NCBI GenBank assembly: GCA_025058835.1 | Contig: JANXEI010000001.1 | Coordinates: forward strand, 128,561 to 192,560 | DNA length: 64,000 bases | Direction: 5' to 3' | DNA from: Acidilobaceae archaeon | GTDB taxonomy: Archaea; Thermoproteota; Thermoprotei_A; Sulfolobales; Acidilobaceae | Shown: one piece after another, positions 9,163 to 17,541 of the stretch | How the letters are laid out: every line of letters starts with the position of its first letter | Position numbering within the stretch: position 1 is the stretch's first letter | Notes under the pieces: generated by a model | The model's database searches: none | The model's input: only the letters and a program-made list of their open reading frames with translations | What the model was told of the DNA's origin: nothing | Translations under genes and position numbers: made by a program

Positions 9163-9753
9163 TTGCGCTACAAGCGCGAGAGGGCCATAGCCTTCGTAGG
9201 GAGCCTGATGCTGATATCGGCAACCTTCTTCGCCCTCCTGGGCTACGTGCTCGCCTCCCTCCTCCTCTGGCTCGGCGGCATGCTCACGCTGGCTCTCTTT
9301 GTTCAGAGGGTGGTTTACTACTTCGAGAGGCAGGACATAGCAGAGAGGATGAAGGAGGGGACCGTTCTCTTGGCCTTCTCCCTCCTGCCTGCCTACGTGG
9401 CTGGATACTTTGAGCACATTCGCAGCGAGGCGGAGCTCATCACCTGGCTCCACAACACGCTCTACATCATAGAGACAGCAAGCGTGCCGCGCCTTGCTGC
9501 CCTGATCATGTTCCACATCCTTTCTGTCATCAGCATCATCATGATCTCCTCTGCCCTCCTCGACTTCTCAAGGCTGGCCGGAGAAAGATCATATGTTGCT
9601 GCTGCAGTCTTCCTGTTCCTGGCAGCAGTCCTCCTCTCCCCGCTCTTCGCCTTCCTCGGCGTCGGCGCCGCTTTCCTCAACGCTTCAGTCTATGGACGCA
9701 TAAGGGTCCCCCTCCTGATTTTAGCTCTCCTCTCCTCACTGTTAGCGGGATGA
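9163..9753 (+). CDS. Integral membrane protein of unknown function (possibly DUF996-like)
   Basis: The 196-residue protein begins with a basic MRYKRER and has about six hydrophobic segments, the first at residues 8-30. There is a short charged loop YYFERQDIAERMKEG and no catalytic motif. The repeated soluble phrase ERQDIAERMKEG followed by paired membrane segments resembles archaeal DUF996 proteins, but this is a weak resemblance. The start is TTG 9163. The gene follows the peptidase by 49 bases on the same strand. Confidence 0.65.
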   Translation: MRYKRERAIAFVGSLMLISATFFALLGYVLASLLLWLGGMLTLALFVQRVVYYFERQDIAERMKEGTVLLAFSLLPAYVAGYFEHIRSEAELITWLHNTLYIIETASVPRLAALIMFHILSVISIIMISSALLDFSRLAGERSYVAAAVFLFLAAVLLSPLFAFLGVGAAFLNASVYGRIRVPLLILALLSSLLAG

Positions 9754-9799
9754 GGTGTAAGGGAGTCTTCTGAGGGGTGACGAGAGCCGGAACGACCGA
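9747..9799 (+). ncRNA. Candidate C/D box sRNA
   Basis: A C-like box GGGATGA (9747-9753) is followed by a perfect D' box CTGA (9770-9773), a 3-base spacer, a C'-like box GTGACGA (9777-9783), a 12-base spacer and a D-like CCGA (9796-9799). The 3-base D'-C' gap and 12-base second guide match archaeal C/D RNAs, but the C and D boxes each differ from consensus by one base. The element starts inside the stop of the membrane protein gene. Otherwise the 85-base gap holds nothing recognisable. Confidence 0.3.
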
Positions 9800-9838
9800 C
9801 CTCTGTTTTAAGTTCTGGCCAAGGGGAGGGAGGGGAGA

Positions 9839-10528
9839 GTGATCTCCGTCAAGAGGTATCCCCTTGGCCCGCTGAAGTCCAACTGCTACGTGGTGGAGAG
9901 CGGGGGAGAGGTCATGATCATAGACCCTGGCTGGCCTGAGTGGCTGGACGAGGCATTAAAGGGGCTCAAGAACGTCAAGTACATAATCGCCACCCACGGC
10001 CACTTCGATCATGTGGCTGGAGTTGCAGTTGCTAAGTCCTTGACGGGGGCGCTCTATGCCATCCATGAGAAGGACGTGGAGCTGTCTCGCAGGGCCCGCA
10101 CTGCAGCGCTCAGGTACGTTGGCGTGGAGGTGCCCGAAGTGCCGAACCCAGACTTTACGGTGAGAGAGGGCGACAGGCTGGAGCTGGGAGAGGTGGAGGT
10201 GAGGATAATGGAGACGCCGGGGCACACTATGGGGAGCATTTCGCTAGTCATCCCCTCCGGCATCTTCGTCGGAGACGTCTTCCTTGCCAGCCAGAGGGCC
10301 GTCTCCATGACGTCCTTCGGGGCCGTCTTTACAGGGGACACTCTGTTCAAGGGCACAATAGGGAGGGTGGACTTCGCCCACTCCTCTGCAGAAATGATGA
10401 GGGAGAGCCTCCGGAAGCTGGCGAGCTTGCCGCGCGAGACTATGGTCTACCCCGGCCACGGCTCCCCCACGACCATAGGAGAGGAGGTAGACAACAATCC
10501 CTACCTTAGAGAGGTCTTGAGTTCTTGA
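9839..10528 (+). CDS. MBL-fold metallo-hydrolase (glyoxalase II-like)
   Basis: The 229-residue protein has the binuclear metal motif THGHFDHVAG near residue 60, a further ligand histidine in ETPGHTMGSISL, an aspartate in GD and the late histidine in MVYPGHGSPTTIGEE. This is the glyoxalase II / thioester hydrolase layout. Unusually, the ligand-aspartate region is doubled in appearance: IFVGDVFLAS is followed about 17 residues later by VFTGDTLFKG. Normally only one such GD segment is present. The start is GTG 9839, preceded by a purine-rich gggagggaggggaga stretch. Its 3' end overlaps the convergent MFS gene by 23 bases. Confidence 0.9.
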   Translation: MISVKRYPLGPLKSNCYVVESGGEVMIIDPGWPEWLDEALKGLKNVKYIIATHGHFDHVAGVAVAKSLTGALYAIHEKDVELSRRARTAALRYVGVEVPEVPNPDFTVREGDRLELGEVEVRIMETPGHTMGSISLVIPSGIFVGDVFLASQRAVSMTSFGAVFTGDTLFKGTIGRVDFAHSSAEMMRESLRKLASLPRETMVYPGHGSPTTIGEEVDNNPYLREVLSS

Positions 10529-11690
10529 CCCTCAGCACATAGCTAGGGAAGAAGTAGATCATGAGGCCGAACGCAAAAGCGTAGAGGGCCGCCGTTACCA
10601 GCAGGGGAGCCTCAACGTTGTAAGCCATGAGGGCTCCGCCCGCGAGCCTCCCCACCCCTGCTGGCAGTTGCCAGGCAAGACTGATGAGGGAGGCACCCCT
10701 CCCCCTGTACTCTCTCGGGATCAGGCTCATCTCGAAGGCCTGGTACAAGGGGTTGGCGACGTTCATGAGAACTGTTCGCACAATGTAAATGAGGGAAGAA
10801 ATGGGATAGCTGGAGGTGAGGGTCATAGCTGCCAGCAAGAGAACGCTGGGAGACGCGATGAAGAGGTAGGCCCTCAAAGGCCCGCCGACGGCGGTGCTGA
10901 AGCGGGGGGTGAGCAACATCAGGGCTCCCATGATCAGGCTCTGGATGCCCAGCACCGTGCCCAGCTCGCCGCTCTGGACGTTAAACTTCAGGACGAAATA
11001 ATAATCTATGATGTGGATCGACATGCCGGCCCCAAGGCTTATAATGGCATTAATGAGGACGAGCCTTGCCATGATCCCCCAAGGAACGCCGTTAGAGCCG
11101 TTGCTTACTTCCTGAGAGGGCCCCCTCTCCTCCCTCACAGGCGCTAGGAGAGGTAAGGAGAGGAGGGGGAGCAGGAGGGCTACCGCGAGGAACTGTAGCC
11201 TGTAGCCCTCGAGCAGGCTGAGGCCATAGATAGAGCTCAGAACAATGGGGACCCAGCCGGCGAAGAGCCCTACTCCCATGCCGATGCTGCTCGCCGCGCC
11301 GAGGAAGGGCAGAGATCTCTCGAACTCCTCCCCCCCTCTCAGCCTCGTTGCCAGCACTATCCCTGCTACCGATGAGAGTCCTCCCGCAACGCCTGCCAAC
11401 AGAAACGATGTCAGCACCAACTCCCTGCTGCCGAGGGTCAGGAGGAGAGAGCTCAGGCCCTGCAGGATCAGAGAGATTAATAGCACCAACTTCGCCCCGG
11501 CCCTGTCGCTGGCCCACCCTGCAACGATGGTGAACAAGAGGCTGGCAAAGAGGAGCAGGGCCCCCAGGAACCCGTACTCCATAGGGGAGAAGCCCAGGAG
11601 GCGAAGGTAGGGGGCCATGATGCTGTGTGAGGCGCCGCCGAAGAGGGAGCCTACCGCCGAAACCAGGTAGAGTCTCTGGATGTCCCTCAT
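10506..11690 (-). CDS. MFS-type transporter (second gene of a pair)
   Basis: The roughly 394-residue protein has about twelve hydrophobic segments, an MFS-like loop after segment 2 (GWASDRAGAKLVLLI) and a mirrored central loop. The substrate cannot be told. The longest frame begins at 11711, but ATG 11690 forms an ATGA overlap with the stop of the upstream MFS gene and begins directly before the first membrane helix (MRDIQRLYLVSAVG), so it is chosen. Two consecutive, distantly related MFS proteins in one operon may act together or as exporters of related compounds. Confidence 0.82.
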   Translation of the reverse strand: MRDIQRLYLVSAVGSLFGGASHSIMAPYLRLLGFSPMEYGFLGALLLFASLLFTIVAGWASDRAGAKLVLLISLILQGLSSLLLTLGSRELVLTSFLLAGVAGGLSSVAGIVLATRLRGGEEFERSLPFLGAASSIGMGVGLFAGWVPIVLSSIYGLSLLEGYRLQFLAVALLLPLLSLPLLAPVREERGPSQEVSNGSNGVPWGIMARLVLINAIISLGAGMSIHIIDYYFVLKFNVQSGELGTVLGIQSLIMGALMLLTPRFSTAVGGPLRAYLFIASPSVLLLAAMTLTSSYPISSLIYIVRTVLMNVANPLYQAFEMSLIPREYRGRGASLISLAWQLPAGVGRLAGGALMAYNVEAPLLVTAALYAFAFGLMIYFFPSYVLRVKNSRPL

Positions 11691-12937
11691 CTCTCGAGCT
11701 CCGGCATCCACCGGACAGAGAGCAGAGCCACCGCAGCTCGGAGGAGGGAGGAGATGACAAATGCGCTCGTCACGCCAGAGATCGAGGCGACCAGAACGCC
11801 GAAGCCCGTGCCGATCGTGGCGACGGCGTTAGAGGCTACGTTCTGCGCTGAGACGAAAGAGGGCCTCTTGCTCTCAGGCACTAGATACATGGTGTACAAG
11901 GTGTTGGCTATCTCCCAGGGGGTCCAGGCTATGCTTGCGTAAACGTTAACCCCCACCAGCGCCATGAGGCTGTCAGAGCTTGTGTATAGGACGGGGATTG
12001 GAGCGGTGGAGAACATGGAGGCAAGGACGCTCCGCCTGGCTCCAATTATGTTCAGGTAGGACGACCAGAGCTTCAGGCTCAGGGACTTAAGGGCCATGTT
12101 CGCTATGTTCTTCACGGTGAGCCACGTCTCGTCCCCGCCCATCACCCTCACAACGTAGTAGTCCCAGAAGGCTGAGGGGACGTGGACTGCGAAGGTGAAT
12201 GCGTTGGAAAGAGCTATGAAGCGCCCGGAGCTCACGTCCTTAACCAGGACCTCTGCATAGCCCCTCATCGCCCCCTTGAGGTCTAGCTCTCGAGACTCTT
12301 TGGGGAAGAAGTCCTTGAGGGTCGCGAGACTCCACGTGGAGAGGAGCGCGGTTGCGAGGGCAAGGGAGTAGAGAGATGCATAGGCCCACTCTGGCGAGAG
12401 GAGGCGGAAGGCAAGGAGGGTGAGGAGGAAGGCCAGCAGCGTTGCCAGGTTGTTCAAGGAAGCAACGGCCCCGAAGAACTTGCCTGCCACGCTGGGCCTC
12501 ACGTTGTCTGCCAGGGTGTCCATGGAGGCCACGCCCGCTATAGCGCCAGCAAGCTGGGCAGAGGCAACTACGCCGAGCAAGGTCGCATGGTTCAGGGGCG
12601 GCGGGAGGAGGGGCGCAAGGGCCGTGAGGGCCCAGCCCACCCTGTTGACGGTGCCGAAGAGCAGCCAGACCCTCAGCCTCTCCCTCCTGTACCTCTCCAA
12701 GAGGGGGAGAGCTGCAACGCTGCCCACGCTCACCGCGGCTGTCCTCAGGAGGGTGAGGGCTCCTATCTCCACGATGCCGTAGCCCATGTAGCGCATGGCT
12801 AGGGCGTTCACTAGGTTTGTAGAGATAGCAGTAGAGAGCGTGTAGCTCGTGGTCTCTATTACGTACCTCTTCATGTTCTTTGCTATCCTCTCCTCCTCCC
12901 CCTCGTAGCCTAGAGAGAGGAGGTAGGGCACTCTCAT
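11687..12937 (-). CDS. MFS-type transporter (first gene of a pair)
   Basis: The 416-residue polytopic protein has about twelve predicted membrane segments and a long central loop containing KDFFPKESRELDLKGA. A GGAGGT ribosome-binding sequence lies 8 bases before ATG 12937, which decides this start over the upstream TTG at 12955. A strong TATA element at 12983-12994 precedes it. It heads a two-gene operon with the MFS gene at 10506. The substrate is unknown. Confidence 0.82.
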   Translation of the reverse strand: MRVPYLLSLGYEGEEERIAKNMKRYVIETTSYTLSTAISTNLVNALAMRYMGYGIVEIGALTLLRTAAVSVGSVAALPLLERYRRERLRVWLLFGTVNRVGWALTALAPLLPPPLNHATLLGVVASAQLAGAIAGVASMDTLADNVRPSVAGKFFGAVASLNNLATLLAFLLTLLAFRLLSPEWAYASLYSLALATALLSTWSLATLKDFFPKESRELDLKGAMRGYAEVLVKDVSSGRFIALSNAFTFAVHVPSAFWDYYVVRVMGGDETWLTVKNIANMALKSLSLKLWSSYLNIIGARRSVLASMFSTAPIPVLYTSSDSLMALVGVNVYASIAWTPWEIANTLYTMYLVPESKRPSFVSAQNVASNAVATIGTGFGVLVASISGVTSAFVISSLLRAAVALLSVRWMPELER

Positions 12938-12982
12938 CCTGGTACCTCCGTTCAAGCCTCAGGAGTTAAGTAAAGTAGAGCC

Positions 12983-12994
12983 TTTATTATTAAA
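12983..12994 (-). promoter_or_regulatory. TATA box of the MFS operon
   Basis: On the minus strand the sequence reads tttaataataaa. Its centre predicts an RNA start near 12962, about 25 bases before ATG 12937, leaving room for the GGAGGT site. Confidence 0.55.
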
Positions 12995-13018
12995 CAAGGT
13001 TTTATAAAGAAAAACTAT

Positions 13019-13273
13019 CTATTTTTTGAGTCTATAGACGGCAAGCCACTTGTCCGAGGCCTTCTCCTGAGCATCTACGAGCTCCAGCTCCAGGCCTACC
13101 TCTCGGGCCACGTAAACAAGGTCCTCAAGCCAATCGTAGATCCCGCAGGTCTCGCAGAAAGAGCCCTTCACCTCTACCTTCACGATGTCTCCCTCATGGT
13201 GAACCAGCCGAGCCTGAGCCTCCCTCCTCCTGTACTTGTTGTAGAGGCGAAGAGCCCTCCTCAGCCCCTCCAC
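13019..13273 (-). CDS. Small conserved-looking protein with a CxxC motif, unknown function
   Basis: This 84-residue acidic/basic protein has a charged N-terminal helix (LRRALRLYNKYRRREAQARL), a strand with GDIVKVEVKGSF, and CETCGIYDWLEDLVYVARE, a possible redox or metal CxxC. No membrane segment or signal is present, so it should be cytoplasmic. The GTG start at 13273 lies one base after the stop of the stalked secreted protein (13275), so the two are cotranscribed and probably coupled. I do not recognise the family. Confidence 0.65.
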   Translation of the reverse strand: MEGLRRALRLYNKYRRREAQARLVHHEGDIVKVEVKGSFCETCGIYDWLEDLVYVAREVGLELELVDAQEKASDKWLAVYRLKK

Positions 13274-13274
13274 T

Positions 13275-14513
13275 TCAGCTCCTCCTGCCGAGATAGTACG
13301 CGATGGCTCCTGCCAGAGCCAGCAGGGCTACTCCTCCCAATATGGCAAGAGTGGTGCTGTCAAGTCCCACGAGTCCCCTGCTCTCCGTGGGAGAGGGAGA
13401 TGGGGTTGGCGTGGAGGTCGCCCTCTCCACGCTCTCCACCACTAGCTCTAGGTTATCTGCTATCCTGTTCAGGTTAATCTGAGGCGGAGCAGGCACCTGG
13501 AGCTGTCCTTGAGGTATTGCGAAGCTGTCCGCGCCGACCATTGTGGCAACGCTCGCCAGAGCGGCCAGGTTCTGCCTGGCCCTGTCGAGGTTCTCCTTGG
13601 CTACCTTCAGGTTGCCAGAGACCTCCAGCACCCCCCTCCTGGCCGTAGCGTTGAGGGAGCCCTCCCAGCCGAGCTTGATGGGGCTGGTGAGGGAGTACTT
13701 GTAGTTCCACTCGAGCCTGTTCTGGGAGAACCTCAGCGCCAGATCTGTGCGCGATGTGTACTCGCGGATTCCCGTTAGCTGGAGCTGGAAGTCCCTGCCA
13801 TCATAGGGGAACGAGAGGGAGGCCACAACCCTGACCCTGTTCTGAGTGAAGGTGACGTTATAGCTGAACTTGGCCTTCGGGTTAACGGTCACGACCCACT
13901 GGGAAAAGTTGGCGAGGAGCTCCTCGACAGTTGCGTAGATGAAGGCTATGACTGCCCTGTCTATGACGGCGTTGCCGCTACGCGACTCGAGAAGTGCTAT
14001 GGCGCTGGAGTTAAACCACCTCTCGTCAAGGCTGAGGGAAGCATTGCCAGTGCCGTCAACTGCGAGGGCCCTCAAGTTGATCCTCGCTGCGAGAGCTCCC
14101 TGATCCCTGAGGCTTATGTTGAACCCAGCCCTGCCCTTCACAGGGTCTCCCATGATGAGGTCTGCAGCTCCAGCCAGCCTAAGGGTGATGTTGAGCCTGT
14201 TATCGCTCCTGTTGAAGAGGTTTACGAAGAGGTCCAACGTAGCTCTGCCCGTCTCGTTCCTCCTGTTTATAATGAGGGAAAGCTTTGTGTTCCAGTCGAG
14301 GGGGCTCGTGGTAGGAGCCTTCCCTTGCGACTCTGAAAGGATAACGTTCTGCCTGAAAAGGGAGGTGGATGTCATCTCGTAGTCTTCAGAACGAATGGGT
14401 ACCTTGAAATTGAATCGAAACTCTGCGCTGTTTTGAGCAGAGGCGGGCGCTGCGAGGGAGATCAAGAAGACTGTTAACACTAACAACGCCCCGAAGGACT
14501 TTGAGACCATCAT
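13275..14513 (-). CDS. Secreted, C-terminally anchored surface protein with Ser/Thr/Pro stalk
   Basis: The 412-residue protein has a clear signal peptide ending at PASAQ (residues 1-27), a long beta-rich ectodomain rich in Asn-x-Ser/Thr sequons, a stalk TSTPTPSPSPTES and a C-terminal membrane anchor LAILGGVALLALAGAIAYYL followed by GRRS. This architecture is that of an archaeal cell-surface protein attached to the membrane. No enzymatic motif is visible. It is the first gene of a pair with the small CxxC protein. Confidence 0.75.
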   Translation of the reverse strand: MMVSKSFGALLVLTVFLISLAAPASAQNSAEFRFNFKVPIRSEDYEMTSTSLFRQNVILSESQGKAPTTSPLDWNTKLSLIINRRNETGRATLDLFVNLFNRSDNRLNITLRLAGAADLIMGDPVKGRAGFNISLRDQGALAARINLRALAVDGTGNASLSLDERWFNSSAIALLESRSGNAVIDRAVIAFIYATVEELLANFSQWVVTVNPKAKFSYNVTFTQNRVRVVASLSFPYDGRDFQLQLTGIREYTSRTDLALRFSQNRLEWNYKYSLTSPIKLGWEGSLNATARRGVLEVSGNLKVAKENLDRARQNLAALASVATMVGADSFAIPQGQLQVPAPPQINLNRIADNLELVVESVERATSTPTPSPSPTESRGLVGLDSTTLAILGGVALLALAGAIAYYLGRRS

Positions 14514-14549
14514 GTTCCCTTCACGATGAGGTTTGGCGGGGGTTAATAT

Positions 14550-15215
14550 CTATAGATCTAACTTTACCACTCGCTTTCTCAACGGGAGCGCCACGTTGTA
14601 GACTGGCACGCCGTTGAGGTAGGCGATGGGGCTCCCTTTATGAGCATGTCCGTGAACAGCTACCTTTGGCCTGAGCTCTGCCACGAGGGCCTCAATTGAA
14701 GAGGAGAACATCTCGGGCCATATCCTTTCGTCCTCCCCCCTGAGGTTTTCCCTGGCTATGACGTAATGGGACATGAATATCGCCTCTCCTCCCGCCCTCT
14801 GGAGGAGGGACCTCAGCCTCCTCTCCCTCTCCCTGAACTCTCCCTCCAGCCAGGGCATGTTCTTCCTCTGCCACGGCGTCAGGCGGTCGAGGGAGCCGGG
14901 CGTCCCCAGGATAGTTATCTCGCGTCCCTCGCAGCGGAGGGAGTAGAGCTCGTCCTCTAGCCACTTTATGCTGCTGAACTCAGCCCTCAGCCTCTGCCTG
15001 ACCTCGTGGTACTCCTCGTTGCCGAAGGTAGCCACGAGGGGGCTGCCCACCCTCTCCAGCTCTGCCAGCACGGGCAGCAGGCTCTCGACCTTCCCCCTGT
15101 CCAAGAGGTCTCCCGCTAGGAGGAGCACGCATGGGGTCTCTTTTATCTCAGCCAGAGCTCCCCGGAGCTCGGGCAGAAAGCGCGTCCCGTGCACGTCGCT
15201 AAGGGCATAGATCAT
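14550..15215 (-). CDS. Calcineurin-like metallophosphoesterase
   Basis: The 221-residue protein has the metallophosphoesterase motif series DVHG (residues 7-10), LAGDLLDRG, GNEE in place of the usual GNHE, MSHY and VHGHAHKG. These residues hold the two metal ions. Substrates of this family include phosphodiesters and nucleotides; the exact one here is unknown. The protein is cytoplasmic, with ATG 15215 directly at the first strand. Confidence 0.88.
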   Translation of the reverse strand: MIYALSDVHGTRFLPELRGALAEIKETPCVLLLAGDLLDRGKVESLLPVLAELERVGSPLVATFGNEEYHEVRQRLRAEFSSIKWLEDELYSLRCEGREITILGTPGSLDRLTPWQRKNMPWLEGEFRERERRLRSLLQRAGGEAIFMSHYVIARENLRGEDERIWPEMFSSSIEALVAELRPKVAVHGHAHKGSPIAYLNGVPVYNVALPLRKRVVKLDL

Positions 15216-15272
15216 GGCTCTCCCCCATATAGATGCTGAGCTTAATAGGGCATAAGTTAATGGAGAGGAGCA

Positions 15273-15638
15273 TTGAGGGCAATAGTGCCCGTAATTAGGG
15301 GCAAGGACGGATGGGAGCTAAGCCCTCTTTTCGGCAGGTCTAAGCTCTTTGCGATAGTCGACATAGAGGGGAGCAGCTACAGAGTGGCGGAGGTTGTGGA
15401 GAACCCCTTCGTGCTCGCCCCTCACAACCTCAGAGGACGCGGGCTGGCAGAGCTCATGAGGTCGAAGAACGTGGACGTGATAATAGCAACCCACGTGGGA
15501 CCAGGGGGCTTCTACCTCTTCAAGGAGATGGGGATAAAGATCTACTACGTGGAGGGGAGGCCTAGCCTGGACGAGGCAGTGAAGGCCTTCCTCAACGGCG
15601 AGCTGCCCGAGGCCACAGAGCCCAGGGAGCACCACTAG
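15273..15638 (+). CDS. NifB/NifX/NafY-like dinitrogenase iron-molybdenum cofactor family protein
   Basis: The 121-residue protein has the RNaseH-like fold of this family: MRAIVPVIRGKDGWELSPLFGRSKLFAIVD, ENP, then DVIIATHVGPGGFYLFKEMGIKIYYVEG and an acidic/His-rich tail. In nitrogen fixers relatives carry metal-cofactor precursors. No nitrogenase genes are nearby, so a general Fe-S or metal-cluster carrier role is more likely. The TTG start at 15273 sits about 25 bases after an AT-rich element (gcataagttaa), suggesting a leaderless mRNA. It overlaps the convergent GlmS-like gene by 4 bases. Confidence 0.85.
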   Translation: MRAIVPVIRGKDGWELSPLFGRSKLFAIVDIEGSSYRVAEVVENPFVLAPHNLRGRGLAELMRSKNVDVIIATHVGPGGFYLFKEMGIKIYYVEGRPSLDEAVKAFLNGELPEATEPREHH

Positions 15639-17431
15639 GTCGTGACGGCCTTTGCTAGCCCCGGCGGCGTGTCTATCGGCAGGCCCTTGAGGGCCCCTAT
15701 CTTGTAGGCCAGCAGCTGGAGGGGCACCGCTGCGACGATGGGGACCATGACTTCAGAGAGGCGAGGGATCACTATATGCGACTCCCGCCTGTAGCCTACC
15801 GTGATCGCCCTCCCCCCTCTCCCCCTTATCTCGCCGAGGACCCTCTCGTAGAGCTCTGTCGCTTGCTCCTCCACGGGCTCTATGATGAGAATCGGCATCT
15901 TGCCAGCTACGGCAAGAGGGCCGTGCCTCATCTCCCCCAGCTGTATTCCTTCTGCATGAACTAGGGCGGCCTCCTTGAGCTTCAGCGCCCCCTCTAGCGC
16001 CAAGGGGTAGCTTATCCCGCTGCTCGAAACGTACATCCTCTCCTCCCCTGCTAGCTCCTCCGCTATCCTTGACACCCTCTCCTCCTGCCTCGGGAGCTCC
16101 TCCTTCAGGAGCTGTGAGGCTGCCGTGATCTCGCCGTAGAGCCCATGCAGCTTGCTCTCGCTCGTCCTGCCCGTGTATAGACCTGTGAAGGCAGCGAGGA
16201 GCGAGAGGGCAGTGAGGGTGGAGGCAAAGGTCTTGGTGGCAGGAACAGCTATCTCCGGCCCTCCGCTTATGGGGAGGTAGACGTTGGAGTGCATGGTGAG
16301 CCTGGAGCCGAGGACGTTGGTCACCCCAACTATAACAGCTCCCCTTTGCTTGGCCAGCTTCACGCTCCTGATCACGTCGCTCGTCTCCCCGCTCTGGCTT
16401 ATTGCTAGGATAACGGTGCCAGTGAAGACGTTCTTCAGAGCATAGTAGGGGAACTCTGCCGCGCTCACCACGTTCACGTTAAGGCCGGCTAGCTCGGCAA
16501 AGTAGTATTGAGCTATGAGGCCTGCGTGGAGGCTGGTCCCGTTGCCTATTACTATCACGTTCCTGGCGCTGGATATGATCATGGCAGAGAGCCTCAAGTA
16601 CTTCTCCATGAGGGACGCGGCAGTGCGCGTTATGGCCTCAGGGATCTCGTAGATCTCCTTTAGCATGTAGTGAGGGTAGCCGCCCTTCCCTATGGACTCT
16701 ACCTGGTATTTGACCCTCTTCCTCACAAGCTCCCCCAGGGGAGCGCCGGTGAGGAGGTTGAAGACCTCTACCGAGCCGGGAGTCACTATGGCCCCGGCGC
16801 CCTCCTCCAGCACTATAGCCTCATCTGCAAAGCCTGAGAGGCTCACCAAGTCGCTCGAGACGTAATGACAGTCCTGCTTGAACCCTATGGCGAGGGGCTG
16901 TCCCTTCGAGATCAGGGCCAGCCCTCTGGTGCCCTCGAGGGCCACGGCAGCCGAGTATATGCCGTCCACGATCCTCGCAGCTTCAAGGAGGGCCCCCTTG
17001 AGGTCCTGCCTCTCCAGCAGCTCCTCCAGCACATGCGCCAGGACCTCCGTGTCTGTGGTAGAGACAAACCGGTGACCCCTCCTCCTCAGCTCCTCCCTCA
17101 ACTCCTCGTAGCCGCTCACGAAGCCGTCCATCACCACCGCAACCCTTCCCCTGCAGTCAAGGAGCGGGTGGCTGTTGAAGTCTGCAGGGACCCCCCTGCT
17201 TGCATAGCGCGTGTGCCCCAGCGCCACATCTGAGCTATAGGAGTGGAAGGAGAGCCTCTCCCACCCTTTCTCCAGGTGACCAGCCACCTTCCTCACAACT
17301 AGCTTCCCCTGCTCGTCGAGGAGGCAGAAGCCAGCACCGTCATAGCCTCTGTACGTCAACCTTTTCAATCCCTCTCCAACGATCTCGCAGCTCTGAGGAC
17401 GGCGACACACAAAGCCGAATATGCCGCCCAT
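15635..17431 (-). CDS. GlmS-like protein (glutamine-fructose-6-phosphate aminotransferase family) lacking the catalytic Cys
   Basis: This 598-residue protein has the GlmS layout. The N-terminal Ntn glutaminase-type domain is followed by two SIS domains, with IGNGTSLHAG, AISQSGETSDV, PATKTFAST, EGALKLKEAALVHAEG and GEMRHGPLA, and a C-terminal GLAKAVTT. The sugar-isomerase half looks intact. The glutaminase half is degenerate: the start is MGGIFG rather than MCGIFG, so the nucleophile is Gly, and the oxyanion motif is MDGF instead of HNGI. No alternative start restores a cysteine. It may use free ammonia, act only as an isomerase, or partner with another glutaminase. Confidence 0.9.
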   Translation of the reverse strand: MGGIFGFVCRRPQSCEIVGEGLKRLTYRGYDGAGFCLLDEQGKLVVRKVAGHLEKGWERLSFHSYSSDVALGHTRYASRGVPADFNSHPLLDCRGRVAVVMDGFVSGYEELREELRRRGHRFVSTTDTEVLAHVLEELLERQDLKGALLEAARIVDGIYSAAVALEGTRGLALISKGQPLAIGFKQDCHYVSSDLVSLSGFADEAIVLEEGAGAIVTPGSVEVFNLLTGAPLGELVRKRVKYQVESIGKGGYPHYMLKEIYEIPEAITRTAASLMEKYLRLSAMIISSARNVIVIGNGTSLHAGLIAQYYFAELAGLNVNVVSAAEFPYYALKNVFTGTVILAISQSGETSDVIRSVKLAKQRGAVIVGVTNVLGSRLTMHSNVYLPISGGPEIAVPATKTFASTLTALSLLAAFTGLYTGRTSESKLHGLYGEITAASQLLKEELPRQEERVSRIAEELAGEERMYVSSSGISYPLALEGALKLKEAALVHAEGIQLGEMRHGPLAVAGKMPILIIEPVEEQATELYERVLGEIRGRGGRAITVGYRRESHIVIPRLSEVMVPIVAAVPLQLLAYKIGALKGLPIDTPPGLAKAVTT

Positions 17432-17541
17432 TGGGCCCCTGCAGTATAAGCGATGGGAGGGGCTATTAAGAAGCGTTGGCTACTCTGCCAAGGGGGGAGA
17501 AGGGTAATATTATAGGGAGCCGCTGAAGAGGAGGGGACAGA

